Origin: Methyloceanibacter sp. wino2
Lineage (GTDB): Bacteria > Pseudomonadota > Alphaproteobacteria > Rhizobiales > Methyloligellaceae
Direction of reading: 5' to 3'
Assembly (NCBI RefSeq): GCF_003071365.1
Contig: NZ_CP028960.1
Span: forward strand, 1,612,001 to 1,676,000
Length of the DNA: 64,000 nt
In this document: piece after piece, positions 7,787 to 16,732 of the stretch
How the letters are laid out: each line of letters begins with the position of its first letter
How positions within the stretch are numbered: the first letter of the stretch is position 1
Position numbers and translations under genes: made by a program
Notes under the pieces: generated by a model
Told to the model about the DNA's origin: nothing
Database searches by the model: none
The model's input: the letters and a program-made list of their open reading frames with translations, nothing else

Positions 7787-10130
7787 GCCCCCGAGCGGAT
7801 CCGGTAGCTATGCACAGAGTCAGGACGCCTATGCCCGGCATGCGGCGGAAGACCTGCAGCAGGCGGAAGCGCAAGCGCGCCTCCTTGGCGAGCTTTCGGT
7901 ACAGCACGGATCGGATATCGCGGAGAAGGCCCACACAGTCTGGAGCGGCCTTGCCGCGGAGTGGGCTGGGCTAGCCGCCAGCTTCGCAGCCCCCTTCGCC
8001 GCTGCCAGCTTGGCTCCCTATTGGAAGGATGCGGCCCAGCGCTGGGTGCTGACGCTCGAGACGCTGTGCCGGCGCGGCGATGCGTGCGCGGCCCGGGAGG
8101 CCGAGGGCTTCACGCCGGTCCTCGCCTTCGACTACGAGATCATCGTGGACGGACGGTTGCTCGAGCGTCCGGCCAACTACGCACTTGTGCGGATCATTCC
8201 GCCGGAAGGTACGCCACCGCCCCGCAACGACCGCCGTCCCTGGGTGATCATCGATCCACGCGCCGGTCAGGGAAGCGGCATCGGCGGCTTCAAGAGCGAG
8301 TCCGAGGTGGGCGAGGCGCTCAACGACGGCCACCCGGTCTACTTCGTCATCTTCTTCCGGGACCCCGAGCCGCATCAGACGCTGGCGGAAGTCTGCGCGG
8401 CCGAGGCGGAATTCCTGAAAGCGGTTCGGGAGCGTCATCCGAGGAGTTCCAAGCCCCTCGTCACCGGCAATTGTCAGGGAGGCTGGGCCGCCATGATCCT
8501 GGCCGCGACCCATCCGGATCTGATGGGACCCGTGGTGATCGCGGGCACGCCGCTCTCCTATTGGGCCGGCAAGGTCGGACAGAATCCGTTTCGGTATCTC
8601 GCCGGTATGGAAGGCGGCGCCGTTCCGGCTCTGCTGACCGCCGATCTCGGTGCGGGCAAGTTCGACGGCGCGACGCTGATCCACAATTTCGAACAGCTCA
8701 ATCCCGGCAAGACGATCTGGCGCAAGAACTACGACATCTTCTCGAAGGTCGATTGGGACTCCGAGCGCTATCTGGACTTCGAACGCTGGTGGTCCGGCTT
8801 CTACTTCATGAACGAGGCGGAGATACGCTGGATCGTCGAGAACCTCTTCGTGGGCAACAAGCTGGTACGCGGTGAGGCGGTGCTCGACGACGGCACGCCG
8901 GTCGACCTCACACGGATCGATTCGCCTGTCGTCGTATTCGCTTCCCACGGCGACAACATTACCCCACCGCAGCAGGCACTCTTCTGGATCGCCGATCTCT
9001 ACGAGTCCGTCCAGGAACTGCGCGCGCGCGGTCACGTCATCGCCTACACGCTCCATGACAGCATCGGTCATCTCGGCATCTTCGTGTCCGCAAAAGTCGC
9101 GAGTAAGCAGCACAAGGAGATCGCCTCGGTCGTCCAGACGATCGAGTCGCTGGCGCCGGGTCTCTACGAGATGCTTATTCACGAGGGCGATGACGTGCCG
9201 ACGGTCTCGTTCGAGACCCGCACGATCGACGACATCCTGGCGCTTGGAGGAGACCGCAAAGAAGAAGCGGCTTTCGCCGCCGTCGCACGGCTTTCGGAGT
9301 GGGCGGTCAAAACCTATGAACTGACCATGCAGCCCCTGCTGCGTGCGCTCGTCACGCCGGAGGTCGCCGAGACGTTGCGCCAAGCGCATCCGATGCGCGC
9401 GCAGTACACATTCTTCTCGAGCGACAATCCATTGTTCGGCGACATCTATTCGCTGGCGGAAGCGACACGGGATGCACGCGAGCAGGCTGACGAGGACAAT
9501 CCGTTCTTACGGGCAGAGCGCCTGTCGGCGACGGTAATCGAGGAGAGTTTCAACCTAGCCCGCGACATGCGTGATGCCTGCATGGAAATCGCTTTCCTCG
9601 GACTCTACGCGAACCCTTGGATGATGCGGCTTGGAGCCACATACCGGGCCCGCCCGCAAGAGCATAACATTCGAAGGCTGCCTCAAGTTCGTGACGCAAT
9701 CCGAAGCGCAGAAGCTGGCGGCTACAAGGAAGCGATCGTACGCATGTTGATCCTACTGGCACGTGCGCGCGGCTCCGTCCGGCGCGACCGCCTAGAGCGT
9801 ACCAACCGCCTACTCCATTCGCGCGCGCCATTCGATACGATGACGCCGGACCGGCGGGCCCGCCTCATCAACGAGCAGAACATGATCGTCGAATTCGCCG
9901 GCGACGGTGCCGTCTCGTCTCTCCCGGTGCTGCTGCGTGACGACGTCGACCGTGTCCGTGCGGTCAATCTTGTCTTCGACATCGTCGGTCCCATCGAAGA
10001 GATGGATGAACGAACGATCGCCATGTTCAAGCAATTGCAATCAACATTGTACACGATGGCCCGGGGGTGGAAGGAACCCGCCCCAGGCAGGACCAACGGC
10101 GTGGCTTCCGGCATGCGCATTGGCGCTTGA
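7776..10130 (+). CDS. DUF3141 protein, PHA-synthase-like alpha/beta hydrolase (copy 1)
   Basis: A protein of about 784 residues in the DUF3141 family. The N-terminal ~85 residues are helical. The core begins at YWKDAAQRWV and VLAFDYEIIVDGR and contains VTGNCQGGW, in which Cys233 sits in a G-x-C-x-G-G box. Asp393 (SHGDNITPP) and His432 (SIGHLGIF) complete a plausible Cys-Asp-His triad like that of polyhydroxyalkanoate synthases. The C-terminal ~300 residues are helical and unassigned. No in-frame ATG precedes the core; TTG at 7776, behind GGCGGG and overlapping the end of fabI by 11 bases, is the best start, but the N-terminus is uncertain. The overlap suggests translational coupling. Its substrate is unknown. 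Confidence 0.85.
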   Translation: MSDEPPSGSGSYAQSQDAYARHAAEDLQQAEAQARLLGELSVQHGSDIAEKAHTVWSGLAAEWAGLAASFAAPFAAASLAPYWKDAAQRWVLTLETLCRRGDACAAREAEGFTPVLAFDYEIIVDGRLLERPANYALVRIIPPEGTPPPRNDRRPWVIIDPRAGQGSGIGGFKSESEVGEALNDGHPVYFVIFFRDPEPHQTLAEVCAAEAEFLKAVRERHPRSSKPLVTGNCQGGWAAMILAATHPDLMGPVVIAGTPLSYWAGKVGQNPFRYLAGMEGGAVPALLTADLGAGKFDGATLIHNFEQLNPGKTIWRKNYDIFSKVDWDSERYLDFERWWSGFYFMNEAEIRWIVENLFVGNKLVRGEAVLDDGTPVDLTRIDSPVVVFASHGDNITPPQQALFWIADLYESVQELRARGHVIAYTLHDSIGHLGIFVSAKVASKQHKEIASVVQTIESLAPGLYEMLIHEGDDVPTVSFETRTIDDILALGGDRKEEAAFAAVARLSEWAVKTYELTMQPLLRALVTPEVAETLRQAHPMRAQYTFFSSDNPLFGDIYSLAEATRDAREQADEDNPFLRAERLSATVIEESFNLARDMRDACMEIAFLGLYANPWMMRLGATYRARPQEHNIRRLPQVRDAIRSAEAGGYKEAIVRMLILLARARGSVRRDRLERTNRLLHSRAPFDTMTPDRRARLINEQNMIVEFAGDGAVSSLPVLLRDDVDRVRAVNLVFDIVGPIEEMDERTIAMFKQLQSTLYTMARGWKEPAPGRTNGVASGMRIGA

Positions 10131-10199
10131 GGCACCGGGGTTTCGCCTGACGAACCGAGCGTTATTACAGCGGAAAGCAGTAGACCGCAGGAGGCATAC

Positions 10200-11609
10200 A
10201 TGATCCGCGAGAACAAGCTCTACGACGAACTTTCGATTGGCGACACGGAGTCGGTCAAACGCGTCTGCACCGCGAACGACCTTTTCGTCTTTGCCCATGC
10301 GTCCGGAAATCTCAATCCGCTTCATATTCCGGATGACGACGAGCACGACGATCACGAGGCGGTCGCACCGTCCATGTGGGTCGGCGCCCTGATCTCGTCG
10401 GTGCTCGGCAATGTGCTGCCGGGACCGGGAACATTGTACCGGTCACAGACCCTTCGGTTTCTCGACCGGGCCCACGTGGGCGACGAACTGACGATCACCG
10501 TCACCGTGAAGGAGAAGCTCCCGAACTCGGTCGTGGTGATGGACACGGTTGTCAAAGGACGCGGCGGCGAGACGGTCGCCGAGGGTGTGGCCGAGGTGCT
10601 CGCGCCGGAGCGCAAAGTCCGGGTCGACATGGAAGAGTTGCCGGAGATCGTCCTCCAGCGTCACCAACACTTCGACCACTACATTCACTCTTGCGAGGGA
10701 CTTGAGCCGCTCGTGACCGCCGTCGTCGCGCCGGAAGAGAAAGAGTCTCTCGGCGGCGCGCTCCTAGCGGCACGGCATGCGCTCATCCGGCCGATCCTCA
10801 TCGGATCCGAGCCGCTCATTCGTCAGGCTGCCCACGAGGCGGGCGAAGATCTCGGCATGTTCGAGATCATCGACATTCCCGATCATGTCGCCGCGGCCGG
10901 CAGGGCCGTCGAACTCGTGCACGAGGGTTACGCCGGGGCGATCATGAAGGGCCATTTGCACACGAGCGATCTGTTGCATCAGGTTCTGAAGAGCAAGGGC
11001 GGCTTGCGCACGAGCCGCCGCATGAGCCACGCCTTCGTGATGGATGTGCCGGGGCTCGATCATCCGCTGATCATCTCGGATGCGGCCATCAACATTACGC
11101 CGGACCTCGCGACCAAGGTGGACATTACCCAGAGCGCCATCGACGTGGCCCTGGCTCTCGGCATCCAGAAACCCAAGGTCGGCGTGTTGTCCGCGGTCGA
11201 GACGGTGAACCCTCAGATCCCCTCGACCCTAGATGCGGCGGCACTTTCGAAAATGTCGGATCGCGGCCAGATCAAAGGCGGTGTCGTCGACGGCCCGCTC
11301 GCGATGGATAATGCCATGGACGCCGAAGCAGCCACGACCAAGGGCGTCACGGGCCTCGTCGCCGGGCATGCCGAGGTTCTCATCGTTCCCAATCTCGAGG
11401 CGGGCAACATGCTGGCGAAACAGCTCGCCTTCGTGTCCGGCGCCGAGGCCGCAGGCATTGCGCTCGGTGCCTCCGTACCCATCATCCTGACCAGCCGCGC
11501 CGACGGCGAGAAGGCGCGGCTCGCCTCTTGCGCCATCGCGGTGCTGTACCGGTTCTGGCAGGAGAACGGTTTCCCCGTCGGGTCACGACTTGCGGAGGCG
11601 GCCGAGTAA
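10200..11609 (+). CDS. pta: Bifunctional MaoC-like / phosphate acetyl(butyryl)transferase
   Basis: A 469-residue fusion. Residues ~10-135 form a hot-dog MaoC/(R)-hydratase-like domain. Residues ~165-460 form a phosphotransacetylase/phosphotransbutyrylase domain that interconverts acyl-CoA and acyl-phosphate. The hydratase motif reads SGNLNPLH (Asn37...His42) where PhaJ/MaoC hydratases have Asp-x4-His, so hydratase activity is doubtful. AGGAGG at 10190-10195 gives a strong ribosome binding site for the ATG at 10200. The stop codon overlaps the ackA start (TAATG), so the two proteins are coupled and would together convert acyl-CoA to acid plus ATP. The fusion is common in Rhizobiales clusters with DUF3141, ackA and fabI. 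Confidence 0.92.
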   Translation: MIRENKLYDELSIGDTESVKRVCTANDLFVFAHASGNLNPLHIPDDDEHDDHEAVAPSMWVGALISSVLGNVLPGPGTLYRSQTLRFLDRAHVGDELTITVTVKEKLPNSVVVMDTVVKGRGGETVAEGVAEVLAPERKVRVDMEELPEIVLQRHQHFDHYIHSCEGLEPLVTAVVAPEEKESLGGALLAARHALIRPILIGSEPLIRQAAHEAGEDLGMFEIIDIPDHVAAAGRAVELVHEGYAGAIMKGHLHTSDLLHQVLKSKGGLRTSRRMSHAFVMDVPGLDHPLIISDAAINITPDLATKVDITQSAIDVALALGIQKPKVGVLSAVETVNPQIPSTLDAAALSKMSDRGQIKGGVVDGPLAMDNAMDAEAATTKGVTGLVAGHAEVLIVPNLEAGNMLAKQLAFVSGAEAAGIALGASVPIILTSRADGEKARLASCAIAVLYRFWQENGFPVGSRLAEAAE

Positions 11610-12802
11610 TGACCCATATCCTCACGCTCAATGCAGGATCGTCGTCCATCAAGTTCGCGCTGTTCGAGGCGGACAGTCTCGACGAGCGCGTGAGGGGACA
11701 GATCGAAGGGATCGGGACGAAACCGCATCTGAGCGCGCGGATCGCCGAGGCGGAAAAGACCGAACAGGATCTCGACGCCGCCGAGGTCAGCGATCATGCC
11801 TCGGCACTGGTCGCGATCCTCGCGCTCATGGACGACCGATTCTCCGGCGCCCAGGTGAAGGCTGTCGGGCATCGCATCGTCCATGGCGGCCCCGACTACG
11901 GCTCGCCGGTGATCATCGACGAAGACCGCTTCGCCGCTCTCGAGAAACTGATTCCGCTGGCGCCGTTGCACCAGCCGCACAATCTATCCGGGGTGCGGGC
12001 CGCGCAGGCGGCCTTCCCGGAGGCGACGCAGGTTGCGTGTTTCGACACGGCGTTTCACCGGCAACACCCCTGGGTGAACGACACCTACGCGTTGCCGTTG
12101 GAGCTCTATGAAGAAGGTGTCCGGCGCTACGGATTTCACGGCCTCTCCTACGAGTATGTGACGCGCGCGCTGCGGCAGCTGGCGCCGATGCACGCAGCCG
12201 GGCGCGTGGTCGTCTCACATCTGGGCAACGGCGCTTCGATGTGCGCCATCCAAGACGGACAGAGTGTCGGCTCAACGATGGGCTTCACCGCGCTCGACGG
12301 CCTGCCCATGGGGACACGCTGCGGTCAGCTCGATCCCGGCGTCGTTCTATACCTGATGGCCGAGAAAGGCCTCTCGGCGGCGGAGATCGAGAACCTGCTC
12401 TACAAGCAGTCCGGGCTCAAAGGTCTGTCGGGAATCTCGAACGATATGCGCGTGCTGGAAGAGGCCGGCACGATCGAGGCACGGCGCGCGATTGACTATT
12501 TCGTCTATCGCATTCGCCGCGAGCTCGGGGCCATGGTGGCGATCTTGTCGGGTCTCGACGCGCTCGTCTTCTGCGGTGGCATTGGCGAGAACGCTTGGCG
12601 CATCCGCGAACGCGTCTGCCAGGACTTTGGCTGGCTGGGTCTCGAACTGGACGAATCGCAGAACCGCGCGGGCGAGACGATCATCTCGTCCCAGCGCTCC
12701 CGTGTCCGCGTCTTCATCATCCGCACCAATGAAGAGTTGATGATCGCCTCTCACGCAGCCGAGAAGGCGCAAGAGGCCATCGCGTCGGCCGCGGCGGCCT
12801 GA
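11609..12802 (+). CDS. ackA: Acetate kinase (acyl kinase)
   Basis: A 397-residue acetate/propionate kinase that transfers phosphate between acyl-phosphate and ADP. Family motifs are clear: LNAGSSSIKFALF at the N-terminus, GHRIVHGG, CFDTAFH, FHGLSYEYV, SHLGNGASM and FCGGIGENA. The start at 11609 shares bases with the pta stop, with GGAGG upstream at 11593-11597; an in-frame start at 11528 would lie inside pta. It is the last gene of the fabI-DUF3141-pta-ackA unit. Acetate is the default substrate, but butyrate or 3-hydroxybutyrate cannot be excluded given the neighbours. Confidence 0.95.
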   Translation: MTHILTLNAGSSSIKFALFEADSLDERVRGQIEGIGTKPHLSARIAEAEKTEQDLDAAEVSDHASALVAILALMDDRFSGAQVKAVGHRIVHGGPDYGSPVIIDEDRFAALEKLIPLAPLHQPHNLSGVRAAQAAFPEATQVACFDTAFHRQHPWVNDTYALPLELYEEGVRRYGFHGLSYEYVTRALRQLAPMHAAGRVVVSHLGNGASMCAIQDGQSVGSTMGFTALDGLPMGTRCGQLDPGVVLYLMAEKGLSAAEIENLLYKQSGLKGLSGISNDMRVLEEAGTIEARRAIDYFVYRIRRELGAMVAILSGLDALVFCGGIGENAWRIRERVCQDFGWLGLELDESQNRAGETIISSQRSRVRVFIIRTNEELMIASHAAEKAQEAIASAAAA

Positions 12803-12943
12803 TCGCCTGCCGCGCCTGCCGCCAAGCCCCCGGAATTCCATCGCAAATTCCTATGACGATCTCGGGCCATTTGTGACCCTCGCGACTATCTGGTTAACCC
12901 TATCCATGCTAAAAATGCCGGACGATTCAACGGGGTTTCACGA

Positions 12944-13846
12944 ATGCGGCTTGGGTTAGGGTTTGCGCGGCACCAGGGTTGCGCCCACGGTGCTCTGAGG
13001 GTCGGCGCCATCTGTGCCGTCCTCGCGGGCGGCTTTGCCGCAACCGATGCACATGCTCAAGCGGCGCTGGTCGACGGCCCCGCGGGCGGCGAGACCGTTG
13101 TGCGGAAGAGCGTCGCGCTTGGCGCGGCTGCGATCATCCAGCCTAAATACGAAGGCTCGAACGAGCACGAAGTCATTCCGATCCCAATGATCATTCCCTC
13201 GTTTGTCGAGACCGAGGACACGCCGGACGGCATCTTCAAGGAAGTACGCCAGCGCGTCACCTTCCGGGGGCTCGATGAAATCCGGATCCGCGCTTTTGGC
13301 GGCGACCATTTTCAGATCGGGGCGGTGACCGGTTACATCACGACGCGCGATCAAGACGACGGCGATCTTCTGAAAGGCCTCGGCGATGTCGAGGGCGGTC
13401 TCGTGCTTGGCGCGTACACAGCCTACACGCTCGGCGCCTTCACGTTCGATGCCGCCTATATCGACAAGGTCACGGGCGATTCCGCCGGTCCGCAATACCG
13501 GTTCGGCATCGAGACGGAGAAGCAACTGACGGATCGCTTGAAGGCCGGCGTCCGCGTCGGCACAACCTTTGCCAGCGCCGAATACATGCAGACCTATTTC
13601 GGCGTGACGCAGGCCGAGGCCAACCGCTCCAGGGCAGGCCTGCCGGTCTATAAGACCGATGGCGGCATCAAAGACGTGTTCGTCTCCGTCGGCGGCACCT
13701 ATGACATCAGTGACCGCTGGGTCTTGAAGGGCGGTGTGAACTATAGCCGGCTTCTGGACGAGGCCGCGGACAGCCCCGTCGTACAGACACCCGATCAGGT
13801 GTCAGGGACCGTGGGCCTCGCCTATCGCTTCTACTGGGACCGCTAG
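12944..13846 (+). CDS. MipA/OmpV family outer-membrane protein
   Basis: A 300-residue beta-barrel protein. A signal peptide covers about residues 1-39 (cleavage near DAHAQA), followed by short amphipathic strands with the MipA/OmpV signature: LGAAAIIQPKYEGS near the start, the FRGLDEIRIRAF strand, EKQLTDRLKAGVRVGTTFA, and a C-terminal strand ending LAYRFYWDR with an aromatic residue near the end. MipA scaffolds murein hydrolases in E. coli, while other members are channels or adhesins, so the role here is open. It stands alone between ackA and a convergent DUF3141 gene. Confidence 0.87.
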   Translation: MRLGLGFARHQGCAHGALRVGAICAVLAGGFAATDAHAQAALVDGPAGGETVVRKSVALGAAAIIQPKYEGSNEHEVIPIPMIIPSFVETEDTPDGIFKEVRQRVTFRGLDEIRIRAFGGDHFQIGAVTGYITTRDQDDGDLLKGLGDVEGGLVLGAYTAYTLGAFTFDAAYIDKVTGDSAGPQYRFGIETEKQLTDRLKAGVRVGTTFASAEYMQTYFGVTQAEANRSRAGLPVYKTDGGIKDVFVSVGGTYDISDRWVLKGGVNYSRLLDEAADSPVVQTPDQVSGTVGLAYRFYWDR

Positions 13847-13877
13847 GCCGGGCGTCTCATTGGCCCAGGCGCCTCCG

Positions 13878-16343
13878 CTACTCGGCGGCCGACGGCATCC
13901 TCGAACCCCCACGCAGCGTACCGAAACCGCGGCCGGCGAGCGGATCCTTCGTGATGTCGCCGGAAATCGGCGACAGGCCTAAGACGTGGCGGAAGCGCTG
14001 AAGCATTTCCAGCGTATTCGGCGACATCTCCTCGATGGACCCCGGCACAAATTGGGCAACCTCGGCAGCCAGCTTCCGGTCTTCGGCGGTCTTGAGGAGA
14101 TCCGGCAATGTCTGGATGGCCGCCTCACGCTCGAACTGAACCACCAGGGTCTGCTCGTCGATGATCTGCCGCCGCTGGTCGGTGCTGAGCGACCGGAAGG
14201 GTTCGTCCTGCGTGAGCACCGTGCCGGACCGCTCCAGACGGTCACGCCGCACTTCGCCGCGCGAGTCCGCAAGCAGGATCAGCATGCGGATCACAGCCTC
14301 GGCGAAACCGCCTTCCGACATGTGACGCAGAGCCGACTGAACTTCGGGGAGCGCCCGAAGTTCGGCCTCGTTCTTGAGCGTCCGTCCCAGCAGGTTGGGC
14401 GCACCGAACGTCGCCGCCCAAGGCGTCGACCACATCGAGAAGAACATGTTCTCGTACATCGCGTCGCGGACGTCGCGCATGAAGTCGATAGACTGTTCGA
14501 AGAGTGATGCGAACACCCGCTCGGCCTGAACGAAGGGGTTGTCGCCGGCTACCGGCTCGCGCTCTTCCTTGGCTTTCTCGGCCAGACTCGTCACGCCGGC
14601 CATCACGGGATTGCGGCCGGACACCAGCCCGCGCTGCAGCCGCAAGGGATGCAGCATCCGCGCGAGTTCGGCGATACCCGGATTGACTGCCGCCTTCACG
14701 AAAGGCCGCAAGCAAAGATCGTAGAGCTGCGCCTGAATCTCCGACATGCGGGCAACGGCCGCGAATGGCTGCTCGTCGTCGCGCTTGGCGTCGAGAGCGC
14801 GGAGTTGATCCAGCTTGCGTTCGTGGAAGCTCACCGTAAACTCACGGCCCTCGCCGTGACCCTGATAGTCGTCGATCTTCATTTCGTAGAGGCCAGGCGG
14901 GAGCGACTCGATCGCTTCCATCGTGCCGGTCATCTCCGTGTGCTCGCGTTTGGCGATCTTGGAGGAAACGAAAATACCCAAATGGCCGACCTGGTCGTGC
15001 ACCATGTAGATGATGCGCTGGCCACGGATTCTGATTTCAGAGGTGTCCGCATAGCTGTCCGCGATCCAGTTCAACGCCTGCTGCGGCGGCGTGATGTTGT
15101 CGCCTTGGCTGGCGAACACGATAATCGGTGAACGGATGTTTTTTACATCGATGTGCCGCCCGGGCTCGAGCTGCGCTTCGTTCTTTGCGAGCCGATTGCC
15201 GACGAAGAGCTGTTCGACGATCCAGTGGATTTCGGCCTCGTTGAGAAGGAAGAACCCGCCCCACCACTTCTCGAATTCCAAGAAGCGCTCGCGGCCATGG
15301 TCGATGTCGCGATAGAGGTCGTAATACTTGCCGAAATAGTTGCGGCTCGGATTGAGCATCTCGAAGTTCTGCACCAGATGGGCGCCGTCGAATACGCCAT
15401 CGCCCATGTCCGACCAGAACATCGGCTGCCATGTGCCGCCCAAAATGCCGCCGTTGTAGCGCATCGGGTATTTGCCGACCTCTCCGCCCCAGGTCGCAAC
15501 GGGCGACCCGTTCAGAACAATCGGCCCGGTAAGGTCGTGATTGGTCGCGGCAAGGAGAAGCGTTGCCCAACCGCCCTGGCAGTTGCCGGTGACGACGGGC
15601 TTTGGGGATTGGGGATGGCGACGTCCCACCTCGCGAACGAACTCGGCTTCCGCGCGCGTCACATCGGCAAGGGTCTGGCCGGGGATCGGCTCACGCCGGA
15701 ACGCGACGAAATAGACCGGGTGACCCTTCGCCAAGGCAACGCCGACTTGGCTGTCGGACTTGAAGCCGCCGATGCCGGCGCCGTGCCCCGCACGCGGATC
15801 GATGATCACGTAGGGCCGCGCGGTGGCGTCGATCTCGATGCCTTCGGGCGGCAAGATCTTCAGCAGCATGTAGTTGCAGGGATGGCGCAGATCTGCGCCG
15901 TCGAGCACGACCTCGTAGTCGTAGGTCAGGACAGGGGGACACCCCGCCGCCTCGTGCTCCAAGAAGATGTCGCCGCGCTCGCGCATGGTGTCGAGGAACA
16001 GAGCCCCGCGCTGCATACTGTCGTTCACGTAAGCCTGCCAGGCCCCCGCGAGACCATCAAAGTCGGGATTTTCGGAGAAGCCCTTGGCGATATCCGACAG
16101 CGTGGCCAAGGAGGCCTTGAGACGTTCTTGATGCTCGTGGGCAATGCGCTCGGCGTGACTCATCGCGCTGTGCATCAGGAAGGTCTGCGTCGTCTGGAGG
16201 CCCTCGGAGACTTGTGTCGCAGCCTCGACCCGCCGGTTGAGCATCACGGCAGGCGATTCCGAGACCGCCTTCGCGACGGAGTCGAACATGGATTCAATAA
16301 CGTCGTCGGAAGTCGGGCCGGTGTCGGCAACCGTATCGGTCAT
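13878..16343 (-). CDS. DUF3141 protein, PHA-synthase-like alpha/beta hydrolase (copy 2)
   Basis: An 821-residue paralogue of the protein at 7776-10130. It shares YDYEVVLDGA, IDPRAGHGAGIGGFKSDS, VTGNCQGGWA, ASQGDNITPPQQA and VGHLGIFVS. The predicted triad is Cys255, Asp415 and His454. The N-terminal ~105 residues are helical and resemble phasin-like amphipathic sequence (DSVAKAVSES, TLSDIAKGFSENP), which would suit granule or membrane association, though this is inference. It is transcribed away from a 3-hydroxybutyryl-CoA dehydrogenase gene across a 389-base regulatory gap. Possible roles are a PHA synthase relative, a depolymerase or an acyl transferase. Confidence 0.88.
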   Translation of the reverse strand: MTDTVADTGPTSDDVIESMFDSVAKAVSESPAVMLNRRVEAATQVSEGLQTTQTFLMHSAMSHAERIAHEHQERLKASLATLSDIAKGFSENPDFDGLAGAWQAYVNDSMQRGALFLDTMRERGDIFLEHEAAGCPPVLTYDYEVVLDGADLRHPCNYMLLKILPPEGIEIDATARPYVIIDPRAGHGAGIGGFKSDSQVGVALAKGHPVYFVAFRREPIPGQTLADVTRAEAEFVREVGRRHPQSPKPVVTGNCQGGWATLLLAATNHDLTGPIVLNGSPVATWGGEVGKYPMRYNGGILGGTWQPMFWSDMGDGVFDGAHLVQNFEMLNPSRNYFGKYYDLYRDIDHGRERFLEFEKWWGGFFLLNEAEIHWIVEQLFVGNRLAKNEAQLEPGRHIDVKNIRSPIIVFASQGDNITPPQQALNWIADSYADTSEIRIRGQRIIYMVHDQVGHLGIFVSSKIAKREHTEMTGTMEAIESLPPGLYEMKIDDYQGHGEGREFTVSFHERKLDQLRALDAKRDDEQPFAAVARMSEIQAQLYDLCLRPFVKAAVNPGIAELARMLHPLRLQRGLVSGRNPVMAGVTSLAEKAKEEREPVAGDNPFVQAERVFASLFEQSIDFMRDVRDAMYENMFFSMWSTPWAATFGAPNLLGRTLKNEAELRALPEVQSALRHMSEGGFAEAVIRMLILLADSRGEVRRDRLERSGTVLTQDEPFRSLSTDQRRQIIDEQTLVVQFEREAAIQTLPDLLKTAEDRKLAAEVAQFVPGSIEEMSPNTLEMLQRFRHVLGLSPISGDITKDPLAGRGFGTLRGGSRMPSAAE

Positions 16344-16544
16344 GGGACTGTGGACCTTTGATCTGCAGGTCTGCGTCTGTTCAAGCAGAGCTGTCGGAAC
16401 GTTGTAGCGTCTGTCGTAGAGAAAAACCTACGCGTATTGAATGACAGCCCTTTGAAGCGTGTCCACCCTGACCGATAAGGCCTTCGTCTTATTTGCCTAA
16501 CATTCTAGGCCTTTCTGTCGCACCTGCAACCGAAAGCCCGGCGA

Positions 16545-16559
16545 CACAGAGTCACTGTG
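16545..16559. promoter_or_regulatory. Palindrome CACAG-N5-CTGTG
   Basis: CACAG at 16545-16549 and CTGTG at 16555-16559 form a perfect five-base inverted repeat around AGTCA. It lies in the divergent region and is a candidate operator; no regulator family is assigned. Confidence 0.3.
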
Positions 16560-16576
16560 CGTCAGCCGCCGGGAAG

Positions 16577-16592
16577 TGTCACCCTACTGACA
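16577..16592. promoter_or_regulatory. Palindrome TGTCA-N6-TGACA
   Basis: TGTCA at 16577-16581 and TGACA at 16588-16592 form a perfect inverted repeat around CCCTAC, 18 bases after the previous palindrome. The closeness of the two repeats strengthens the case for an operator controlling the divergent genes. Confidence 0.35.
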
Positions 16593-16732
16593 ACGCAAGA
16601 TGGTTAAGCCAGCGGGGAAGAGCGTTCCGCTTGTCCGGGTGACGCACGGGACTTGATCAAGGGACCCGATCTTGGCCCGCAGCCCGGCCCCGGCGGATCC
16701 TCTGCATAGCGTCTGAAAAAATGGGGGCGTCA

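Larger units (their letters stand above)
16344..16732. other. Divergent promoter region between DUF3141 copy 2 and hbd
   Basis: This gap has no plausible gene. It contains two short palindromes, given as separate entries, and a CTGTCAT half-site (plus-strand ATGACAG near 16440). It must carry promoters for both the minus-strand DUF3141 gene and the plus-strand dehydrogenase, which suggests joint control. Confidence 0.5.
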
